From JAEUJM01 sp041908445 (lineage in GTDB: Bacteria; Actinomycetota; Acidimicrobiia; Acidimicrobiales; DATDAH01), in assembly GCA_041908445.1 (NCBI GenBank), contig JAYRFK010000036.1, forward strand, positions 62,001 to 126,000: a stretch of DNA of 64,000 bases, given 5' to 3'. The notes under the pieces are model-generated. The model ran no database searches. It saw nothing but the letters and a program-made list of their open reading frames with translations, and was not told the DNA's origin. This document shows, one piece after another, positions 58,394 through 64,000 of the stretch; positions within the stretch are counted from its first letter, which is position 1; every line of letters starts with the position of its first letter. A program made the translations under genes and the position numbers.

Positions 58394-58726
58394 TCAGGCC
58401 GCATCCTCGAGCTCGCGGCCGCGGGTCTCGGGGACCAGGGCGACGAGCAGGGCCGCCAGGGTCGGGAGGAACACGATGACGGCCCCGACCGCGAAGCGGT
58501 CACCGGCGTCGGCCACGAGCCCGAAGAGCAGCAGGCCGGTGAAGGCGCCGGCGACGCTCGCCGCCAGCAGCCAACCGGCGACCGCGGCACGGAACGCGGT
58601 CGGGAACAGCTCGGCCTGCAGCGCCCCCATGGCGGGCAGGAAGGCCGCGCCCGTCATCACCGCGGCGAGGTGGCCGGCGACGGCGGCCGGCACCGAGCCG
58701 CTGTAGGTCAGTGCGCCCGCGGTCAG
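58394..58726 (-). pseudogene. Truncated MFS transporter (C-terminal third only)
   Basis: The frame reads as the end of a major facilitator transporter: helices GHLAAVMTGAAFLPAMGAL, FRAAVAGWLLAASVAGAFTG and GAVIVFLPTLAALLVALV, with ELFPTAFRAAV and the final PETRGRELED. Homology-like residues continue upstream to about 58726 (GALTYSGSVPAAV) with no start codon other than GTG, and stop where the GTPase-like gene begins. An intact transporter would be about 400 residues. The front was evidently lost by deletion. Confidence 0.6.
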
Positions 58727-58734
58727 GGGGCAAG

Positions 58735-60078
58735 ATGGGCGTCATGCGGCGCGTGCTGATCCTCGGGGCGGGGGGCCGGGACTTCCACGATTTCAATGTG
58801 GTGTTCCGCGACGACCCCGACGTCGAGGTGGTGGGCTTCACCGCCACCCAGATCCCCGGCATCGCGGGGCGGCGCTACCCCCCGGTGCTCGCCGGACCGC
58901 ACTACCCCGACGGGCTGCCCATCCACGACGAACGCGATCTGGTGGCGCTGATCGGCCGTGAGCGGGTGGACGAGGTCGTGTTCGCCTACTCCGACATCGC
59001 CCACGTCGACGTCATGCACACCGCCTCGAAGGTGCTGGCCGCCGGCGCCGACTTCCGCCTCCTCGGTCCCGCCTCGACCGAGCTGGCCGCCCCCGTCCCC
59101 GTCGTGGCGGTGTGCGCCGTGCGCACGGGGTGCGGCAAGTCGCCCACCAGTCGACGGGTCGGGCAGATCCTGCAGGACGCCGGCCTCCGCGTGGGACTCG
59201 TGCGCCACCCCATGCGCTACGGGGATCTCGAGGCCCAGGCGGTCCAGCGCTTCGCCACCCAGGCCGACATCGACGCGGCCGACCCCACCATCGAGGAGCG
59301 TGAGGAGTACGAGCTCCCGGTGGTCATGGGCATCACCACCTGGGCTGGCGTGGACTACGCCGCCATCCTGGAACGGGCCGCCGCCGAGGCCGATGTCCTC
59401 ATCTGGGACGGCGGCAACAACGACCTGCCCTTCTTCGCACCCGACCTGCTCATCGCCGTGGCCGACGCCCTGCGCCCCGGGCACGAGACCACGTACCACC
59501 CGGGCGAGGCCGTGCTGCGCCGGGCGGACGTCGTGCTCGTGAACAAGGTGGGCGGCGCCGACCCGGCCGTGGTCGAGCGCCTCGTCGCCGACATCACCAC
59601 GGTGAACCCCGGGGCCGCCGTCATGCGGGCCGAGTCGCCGGTGGTGCTCGACCCGGGCCCCGATCTGGCCGGCGCCCGGGTGCTGTGCGTCGAGGACGGA
59701 CCGACCACCACCCACGGTGGCCTGGCCCGTGGTGCCGCCGTCGTGGCGGCGGAGGCCGCCGGTGCCGTCCTGGTCGATGGGCGGGCGTGCGCGGTGGGCG
59801 CCATCGCCGAGACCTACGCCCGCTTCCCCCACCTGGGGCCTGCGGTCCCGGCCATGGGCTACTCACCCGAGCAGGTCCGCGACCTCCAGGCCACCCTCGA
59901 CGCCGCGCCGTGCGACGCCATCGTGTCGGGCACGCCCTTCGCCCTCGACCGCCTCGTCGCCACGCGCCATCCGCTCCGCCGCGCCTCGTACTCGGTCGCC
60001 GAGGTGGGCCACCCGACCCTGGACGAGGTGCTCGCCCCGGTCGTCGCCGCGGCACGGGAGCGTGCGGCGGAGGCCTGA
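58735..60078 (+). CDS. Cyclic 2,3-diphosphoglycerate synthetase-like GTPase
   Basis: The ATG at 58735 has AGGGGG 4 bases before it; ATG 58744 is the alternative. The 447-residue protein starts with a Rossmann-like part (VLILGAGGRDFHDFN), then VVAVCAVRTGCGKSPTSRR with a P-loop-like GCGKS, DVLIWDGGNNDLPFF and VVLVNKVGGAD. This set matches the family annotated as cyclic 2,3-diphosphoglycerate synthetase, first described in methanogens; bacterial members are of uncertain function. No partner gene indicates the pathway. Confidence 0.7.
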   Translation: MGVMRRVLILGAGGRDFHDFNVVFRDDPDVEVVGFTATQIPGIAGRRYPPVLAGPHYPDGLPIHDERDLVALIGRERVDEVVFAYSDIAHVDVMHTASKVLAAGADFRLLGPASTELAAPVPVVAVCAVRTGCGKSPTSRRVGQILQDAGLRVGLVRHPMRYGDLEAQAVQRFATQADIDAADPTIEEREEYELPVVMGITTWAGVDYAAILERAAAEADVLIWDGGNNDLPFFAPDLLIAVADALRPGHETTYHPGEAVLRRADVVLVNKVGGADPAVVERLVADITTVNPGAAVMRAESPVVLDPGPDLAGARVLCVEDGPTTTHGGLARGAAVVAAEAAGAVLVDGRACAVGAIAETYARFPHLGPAVPAMGYSPEQVRDLQATLDAAPCDAIVSGTPFALDRLVATRHPLRRASYSVAEVGHPTLDEVLAPVVAAARERAAEA

Positions 60079-60104
60079 CCACCGCAATCGGTGTCGGCCA
60101 CCGT

Positions 60105-60125
60105 TGCCCGACGGTCGGTCGGGCA
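60105..60125 (+). terminator. Hairpin between the GTPase-like gene and dtd
   Basis: A perfect 8-bp stem TGCCCGAC / GTCGGGCA with a 5-base loop. It ends 10 bases before the dtd start, so it may attenuate dtd as well as end the upstream transcript. Confidence 0.5.
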
Positions 60126-60135
60126 CGATGGTCCG

Positions 60136-60573
60136 GTGCGAGGTCTGGTGCAGCGAGTGACGCAGGCGCAGGTCGAGGTGGACGGCGAGGTGGTGGGCGC
60201 CATCGGCGCGGGCCTGTGCGTGCTCGTGGGCGTGCACCGGGACGACACCGAGGCCCAGGCCGACAAGCTCGCCGACAAGGTGTGGGGCCTGCGGATCATG
60301 GACGACGACGCCGGCGTGATGAACCGCTCGGTGGCCGACACCTCGGGTGAGGTGCTCGTGGTCAGCCAGTTCACGCTCTACGGCAACACCGAGAAGGGCC
60401 GCCGGCCGTCGTGGCTCGACGCGGCGCCGCCCGAGCACGCCGAGCCTCTCGTCGACCGCGTCGTCGAGCGCCTGCGGGCCCTCGGCGCCACGGTGGCCAC
60501 CGGCCGCTTCCGCACCGACATGGCCGTCACCCTCACCAACGACGGCCCCGTCACCCTCCTCCTCGAGGTCTGA
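60136..60573 (+). CDS. dtd: D-aminoacyl-tRNA deacylase
   Basis: The GTG at 60136 gives 145 residues, the usual length. The DTD signatures are intact: RGLVQRVTQAQVEVDG at the start, the SQFTLYG motif near 77-83 and the NDGPVTLLLE motif near 135-144. DTD cleaves D-amino acids from mischarged tRNA in the cytoplasm, protecting translation. The gene is single, with a hairpin before it and a toxin-antitoxin pair after it. Confidence 0.9.
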   Translation: MRGLVQRVTQAQVEVDGEVVGAIGAGLCVLVGVHRDDTEAQADKLADKVWGLRIMDDDAGVMNRSVADTSGEVLVVSQFTLYGNTEKGRRPSWLDAAPPEHAEPLVDRVVERLRALGATVATGRFRTDMAVTLTNDGPVTLLLEV

Positions 60574-60598
60574 GGACCGGCACGGACCCGGCGGTGCG

Positions 60599-60620
60599 TG
60601 CTAGCAGGTAGCGCTAGCAT
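60599..60620 (+). promoter_or_regulatory. Operator and leaderless promoter of the toxin-antitoxin pair
   Basis: TGCTAGC (60599-60605) and GCTAGCA (60613-60619) are perfect inverted arms with a 7-base spacer. TAGCAT (60615-60620) fits a -10 box 6 bases before the antitoxin ATG. The antitoxin would repress by binding the palindrome. Confidence 0.55.
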
Positions 60621-60626
60621 TTCGTG

Positions 60627-60836
60627 ATGGCGTCCGTGCGCACCACCTTCACGTTGGACGAGGAACTGGCCGACCAGGCGCGTCGCCTCGGCGTCAACGT
60701 CTCCGCCGCCGCCCGCGACGGTGTGCGCGAGGCGGTGTACGCCGCCATGGCCCGTGAGGACCGGGCCGCGTACGAGCGCCACCCCGAGGAGGACGACGAC
60801 TTCTGGATGGAGCTCCAGCAGTGGGGCCCGGCGTGA
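60627..60836 (+). CDS. MazE/CcdA-type antitoxin
   Basis: The 69-residue protein has a short ribbon-helix-helix-like start (RTTFTLDEELADQARRLGVN) for DNA binding and an acidic tail (HPEEDDDFWMELQQW) that would wrap the toxin. It precedes the toxin with a GTGA overlap. Pairing with a MazF-like toxin is typical. Start at ATG 60627 is chosen for its spacing to the -10 box; GTG 60624 is the alternative. Confidence 0.75.
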   Translation: MASVRTTFTLDEELADQARRLGVNVSAAARDGVREAVYAAMAREDRAAYERHPEEDDDFWMELQQWGPA

Positions 60837-61138
60837 ACCGCGGAGAGGTCTGGCTCGGCGAAGCGGGTGGGAAGGTCCGTCCCGTCGTGGTCCTCACCCG
60901 CGACGAGGTGCTCGCCGTCCGGTCACGGGTGACGGTCGCCGAGGTGACCACGTCGATCCGCGGCCTCGCGGTCGAGGTTCCCATCGACGACGAGCTCGGC
61001 CTCGACCGCCCGTCGGTCGTGAACTGCGACGGCCTGTACACCGTTCCGATCGGGTCGCTGACCCGCTCGGTCGGCCGTCTCGACGACGACACGATGAGCC
61101 ACGTGTGCTGGGCGGTCCACCGCGCCCTGGGGTGCTGA
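60833..61138 (+). CDS. MazF/PemK-type toxin
   Basis: The GTG at 60833 gives 101 residues. MazF landmarks: RGEVWLGEAGGKVRPVVVL (here RGEVWLGEAGG then KVRPVVVLTRD), VAEVTTSIRGLAVEVPI, and DGLYTVPIGSLTRSVGRL near 65-82. MazF toxins cleave RNA at short sites and slow growth when the antitoxin is degraded. The overlap with the antitoxin gene couples their synthesis. Compare the MazF-like gene at 2125-2676, which lacks such a partner. Confidence 0.82.
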   Translation: MNRGEVWLGEAGGKVRPVVVLTRDEVLAVRSRVTVAEVTTSIRGLAVEVPIDDELGLDRPSVVNCDGLYTVPIGSLTRSVGRLDDDTMSHVCWAVHRALGC

Positions 61139-61141
61139 GGG

Positions 61142-61230
61142 TCAGCGGGGCCGGTCGCCGATGATGCTCGCCCGCTCCATGATGCGGACGTCGGGCCAGT
61201 AGTCGCTGGCGGCGTAGTGCTGCGTCGGCC
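61142..61230 (-). pseudogene. C-terminal remnant of an unidentified gene
   Basis: A minus-strand frame with gene-like codons reads HYAASDYWPDVRIMERASII and stops at 61142. No start or upstream part is present, because the GlsB-like gene lies in another frame just before it. It looks like the tail of a lost enzyme, but the family is not recognised. Upstream edge approximate. Confidence 0.3.
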
Positions 61231-61232
61231 CG

Positions 61233-61478
61233 TCAGGTGGAGCGGCTGGAGACGGCCCGGTCGATGAGCATCAGGATGATGGCGCCGACGATGGAGCCGA
61301 TGATGCCGCTGGGGCGCAGGGCGAGGCCGTCACCGGCGATGAGGCTGGCGAGCAGGCCGCCGACGAAGGAGCCGAGGAGGCCGTAGCCGATGCGCTTCCC
61401 CCACGACTCGGTGCCGGTGATCCAGCCGGCGATCGCGCCGATGACGATGCCGAAGCCGAGGATTCCGAAGATGAGCAT
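61233..61478 (-). CDS. GlsB/YeaQ/YmgE-family stress-response membrane protein
   Basis: The 81-residue protein is made of three short hydrophobic helices with glycine-rich turns (GFGIVIGAIAGWITG, GYGLLGSFVGGLLAS, GIIGSIVGAIILML). This is the transglycosylase-associated (GlsB) family pattern. Members are small inner-membrane proteins linked to general stress; their action is unclear. It stands alone. Confidence 0.8.
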   Translation of the reverse strand: MLIFGILGFGIVIGAIAGWITGTESWGKRIGYGLLGSFVGGLLASLIAGDGLALRPSGIIGSIVGAIILMLIDRAVSSRST

Positions 61479-61587
61479 CCCGGGAGTCTCCCCTGTGACC
61501 CCCTGGTGATGCGACCCGGCGAAGGGCGTCGACCGCGTCGGCGGCGTCCGGGCCCCGGATTCTCGTGCGGCTCCTGCCGGCCGGGCC

Positions 61588-62733
61588 TCAGGGCTCGGCG
61601 CCGTAGGACTCGTACTCGTGCCCGGCGGTGGCGGCCGCCTCCCGTGCCGTCGTCCACTGGTACGGGCTGATGCCGCCCCGCTCCCAGGGGCCGACGCTGC
61701 CGGCGGCGACCGCCTCGGGGGCCTTGGGCACGATGCCGAACGCCTCGCGCAGTTCCTCGACGGGCCGGTCGGCGTGGGTGAACCAGTCGACCGCGAGCAG
61801 GTCCACGTCGGGCTGCCCGTCGGGACCGTGGCTCAGGGCGCCGCGGCGCAGCGCGTCGGCGAGGCGCACGGCCATGCCCGCCTGTGAGAGCTGGCCGGGG
61901 AACGACTCGAACAGGCCCGCGCCGGTGGCGAGGTAGCCCGTCTCGAAGAGGCTCACGACCATGGCCAGGAGCGAGAACCCCCTGGGGTCGTCGTTGGCCC
62001 GGGCGATCAGGGCGAAGACCTCGAGCTCGGACTCGACCCGGGTGCCGAAGTCGGCGACGACGTGGACGAAGTCGTGCTGGGCCAGCAGCGGCGGCGCCGA
62101 GCCCGGTGACCCGGGGAAGGCGAAGCCCCGGGCCCGGTAGAACTCCCACATCCGCCGGCCGAGGGTGCCGGCGGGGAGGTGCTCGAAGGCGGCCCACCGC
62201 TCGGCCAGGGCGGGGTCGGCCACCGACTGCTGCCAGGCGTCGTGCAGCTCGCTGCTCGAGTGCAGCGCCGACGCCCGTTCGGGTGCCCAGTCCGCGGTGT
62301 ACCCGTTGCGCTGGAAGTCGAACGCGGCGAGGCCGAGCTGGCCCGAGGCGAAGCGACGGGCGACCGCGAGCATCCCGTCGTCCACCGAGAGCTCGTCGGC
62401 GTAGGCCTCGACCCGGTCGGCGACCGCTGGCGGCAGCGGCCGGAGCACCAGCGCCCCGAGGATCATCATCTGCAGGATCCGGGTGCGGAAGGCCTCGTCC
62501 CGGTCGGCCAGGACGGCGGCGAGCCCAGCCGGTTCGACGGCGCCGTCGACCGTGCGGGTGACGTCGTGGCCGGTCATGGACGCGAACGCCGCTTCGATCA
62601 ACAGCTGCTGGAGCTCGGTCGGGCCGTCACCGGGGTCGACCGCGGTGAGGGTGGCGTCGAGGCAGGCCTGGGCCTCGGCCCGGTCGGGCGGGCCCAGGCG
62701 GGCGGCGCCGGGAGCGGGGAGCGGCGTGGTCAC
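61588..62733 (-). CDS. Coq4-family-like protein
   Basis: The GTG at 62733 overlaps the stop of the upstream oxidoreductase gene (GTGA). The 381-residue protein carries HDFVHVVADFGTRVESELE near 218-236, matching the H-D-x-x-H...E metal motif of Coq4, which handles quinone precursors. The remainder is helical (MMILGALVLRPLPPAV, SLLAMVVSLFETGYLATG). A short WEFYRARGFAFPGSPGSAPP loop precedes the motif. Coupling to an oxidoreductase suggests joint work on a small molecule, perhaps a quinone. Substrate unproven. Confidence 0.6.
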   Translation of the reverse strand: MTTPLPAPGAARLGPPDRAEAQACLDATLTAVDPGDGPTELQQLLIEAAFASMTGHDVTRTVDGAVEPAGLAAVLADRDEAFRTRILQMMILGALVLRPLPPAVADRVEAYADELSVDDGMLAVARRFASGQLGLAAFDFQRNGYTADWAPERASALHSSSELHDAWQQSVADPALAERWAAFEHLPAGTLGRRMWEFYRARGFAFPGSPGSAPPLLAQHDFVHVVADFGTRVESELEVFALIARANDDPRGFSLLAMVVSLFETGYLATGAGLFESFPGQLSQAGMAVRLADALRRGALSHGPDGQPDVDLLAVDWFTHADRPVEELREAFGIVPKAPEAVAAGSVGPWERGGISPYQWTTAREAAATAGHEYESYGAEP

Positions 62734-63350
62734 GACGGTGCCCCCTCACGGTCGGGGCCCCCGAGGACCGCGAAGGCGAAGTCGCGGCCCCAGCCCGTGC
62801 GCATGAGGTGGATCCACAGGCGGGCGTGGTCCTCGACGAGGGGGACGGCATCCGGGCCGCCGAGGGCGACCGCGTCGAACCCCATGGCCCGGGCGAGGGG
62901 GAGGACCACCTCGATGCCGGCGGGGTCACCGGCGATGGGCAGGAACGCCGGAGTGTCACCCGCACGACCCGTGGTCAGGTGCTCGGCGCCGATGGTGTTG
63001 AAGGCCTTGACCACCGCGACGCCGTCGGGCACCAGCGAGCGGGTGTGGGCACCCATGGTCGGGTGCCCGTCGGGGGGCGGGGCGCCGACGGCGTTGGTGG
63101 CGTCGACCACGACGGTCGGCGGGGCGACGGCCAGCCCGGCGACGGCATCGGCCACCGCGGCCGCGGGCACCGCCAGGGCCACGAGGTCGGCGCCGGCCGC
63201 GGCCGTCGCCGGGAGGGCCCGGTTCGGGAGGTCGGCGTGGCGGGGGTCGTCGGGGTCACGGACGCCGACGCTCACGTCGTGGCCCAGTGCGGCGGTCGCC
63301 GCCGCCAGACCCCGGCCGACGGAGCCCGCTCCGATCACGGCGATGCGCAT
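62730..63350 (-). CDS. NADPH-dependent F420 reductase-like protein
   Basis: The ATG at 63350 follows AGGAGCG. The 206-residue Rossmann protein begins MRIAVIGAGSVGRGLA (GxGxxG) and has VVDATNAVG and VVKAFNTIGAEHL, the pattern of the F420-NADP oxidoreductase family (NAD-binding 10/F420 reductase like, coenzyme F420 use not proven). It passes hydride between NADPH and F420 if typical. It is translated together with the Coq4-like gene and is divergent from a TetR regulator that shares its promoter. Confidence 0.7.
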   Translation of the reverse strand: MRIAVIGAGSVGRGLAAATAALGHDVSVGVRDPDDPRHADLPNRALPATAAAGADLVALAVPAAAVADAVAGLAVAPPTVVVDATNAVGAPPPDGHPTMGAHTRSLVPDGVAVVKAFNTIGAEHLTTGRAGDTPAFLPIAGDPAGIEVVLPLARAMGFDAVALGGPDAVPLVEDHARLWIHLMRTGWGRDFAFAVLGGPDREGAPS

Positions 63351-63358
63351 GGTCGCTC

Positions 63359-63394
63359 CTCCATTTACGAGACAGTAGTGTTGCGGAAATGGAG
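63359..63394. promoter_or_regulatory. Palindromic operator and divergent promoters of the TetR pair
   Basis: CTCCATTT (63359-63366) and AAATGGAG (63387-63394) are perfect inverted arms; the right arm contains the regulator's ATG. TACTGT on the minus strand (63377-63372) and TAGTGT on the plus strand (63376-63381, 7 bases before ATG) are TANNNT boxes lying back to back between the arms. A bound TetR dimer would block both. Confidence 0.6.
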
Positions 63395-63982
63395 TATGCC
63401 GCGGATTCGAGCGCCGCGCACCCTCGGGGGCGGGGTCGGGGACGGCCCCGCGACGATGCCATCGACGACGCCGTGCTCGCCGCCACCCTCGAGCAGCTGT
63501 CGGTCCACGGGTACGACGGGCTCTCCCTCGTGGCGGTGGCCAAGGCCGCCGGCACGACCCGCCAGGCCATCTACCGCCGTTGGCGGGGGAAGGCCGATCT
63601 GGCCGTGGCGGCGGTCGCGGCGCTGCCCGAGGCCGCCGACCTCGAGCCGACCGGCGACCACCGCGCCGACCTGCGGGCCGAGCTCGAGGCGTTCCGGCGC
63701 GGCGTGCTGCGCCCCGGGGGCGTCTCGATGGTCGGGACCATGCTCCAGGACGCGGTCGACCCGGACCTGCGCGACGCCTACCGCGAGCACCTCGTCGCTC
63801 CTCGGCGCCGGCGCCTCGCCGCCATCGTCGAGGCCGCAGTGACCGACGGCGACCTGCCTCCCGCCACCGACGTGGAGCTGGTGGTGGCCGGCTGCACGGG
63901 CACCCTGTACGCCCTGGCGCTCGCCGGGCGGCCGGTCGGCGTCGACTGGCCCGACCGCATGACGGCCATGGTCTTCGCCTAA
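63389..63982 (+). CDS. TetR-family transcriptional regulator
   Basis: The ATG at 63389 gives 197 residues. The N-terminal TetR helix-turn-helix is clear (YDGLSLVAVAKAAGTTRQAI, YRRWRGKADL near 45-75), with a basic start GRGRGRPRDD, and a helical ligand domain. It probably represses the divergent oxidoreductase and Coq4-like genes and itself. The inducer is not known. The transcript seems leaderless. The window ends 18 bases later. Confidence 0.82.
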   Translation: MEYAADSSAAHPRGRGRGRPRDDAIDDAVLAATLEQLSVHGYDGLSLVAVAKAAGTTRQAIYRRWRGKADLAVAAVAALPEAADLEPTGDHRADLRAELEAFRRGVLRPGGVSMVGTMLQDAVDPDLRDAYREHLVAPRRRRLAAIVEAAVTDGDLPPATDVELVVAGCTGTLYALALAGRPVGVDWPDRMTAMVFA

Positions 63983-64000
63983 TCAATGACTACTCGTTGA

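Overview
The window looks like chromosomal DNA of a very GC-rich actinobacterium. It has a mycothiol-type enzyme, a DivIVA-like coiled-coil protein, a DUF3039 protein, many GTG starts, and several start codons that follow a TANNNT hexamer closely enough for leaderless transcription. I cannot name the genus; an Acidimicrobiia-like lineage is only a guess.

Positions 1 to about 25,753 are the right-hand part of an integrated mobile element whose left end lies outside the window. Its base composition is visibly less GC-rich than what follows, most clearly in its first 6 kb. Its right end is a tRNA-Ser(UGA) gene on the minus strand, with the 3' end facing a large serine recombinase. The element has three blocks. 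(a) At 1-6212, a tightly coupled minus-strand operon (MazF/PemK-fold-like protein, sigma-70-like protein, zinc-finger protein, unknown partial gene) is divergent from an AAA+ ATPase / subtilisin-like protease pair of the IetAS type, which ends in a strong hairpin. (b) At 6479-16546 there is a three-gene defence-type operon (SNF2-like helicase with DUF3883, DUF1156 methyltransferase, DUF499 ATPase) preceded by a small HTH gene. (c) At 16676-25753 lies the transfer and maintenance part: three small coupled genes, an AT-richer control region, a VirD4/TraD-like coupling ATPase, a replication-relaxation family protein, an orphan DNA methyltransferase, a ribbon-helix-helix protein, an ArdA antirestriction protein, an XRE regulator and the recombinase. 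No relaxase is visible, so the element is integrative and probably mobilizable, and it carries a defence island.

From 25,937 onward the DNA is host chromosome of very high GC. It holds a prephenate dehydrogenase-dehydratase-like fusion, larB and larC for the nickel-pincer cofactor, a fatty acid desaturase divergent from a PaaX-type regulator, PLP and metallo-beta-lactamase enzymes, a DivIVA-like protein, a penicillin-binding protein, an RTX-repeat secreted protein, a biotinyl-carboxyltransferase fusion, a PAS-GGDEF-EAL protein, a class V aminotransferase, a lytic transglycosylase lipoprotein, a molybdopterin oxidoreductase, a cyclic 2,3-diphosphoglycerate synthetase-like GTPase, D-aminoacyl-tRNA deacylase, a MazEF-type toxin-antitoxin pair, and a TetR regulator divergent from a coupled oxidoreductase / Coq4-like pair.

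The host part also has gene remnants (an MFS transporter tail, an SLH-domain tail, and one unidentified tail), a family of related intergenic hairpins, and a two-copy direct repeat. The most promising candidate for an undescribed system is the divergent double operon at 1-6212.
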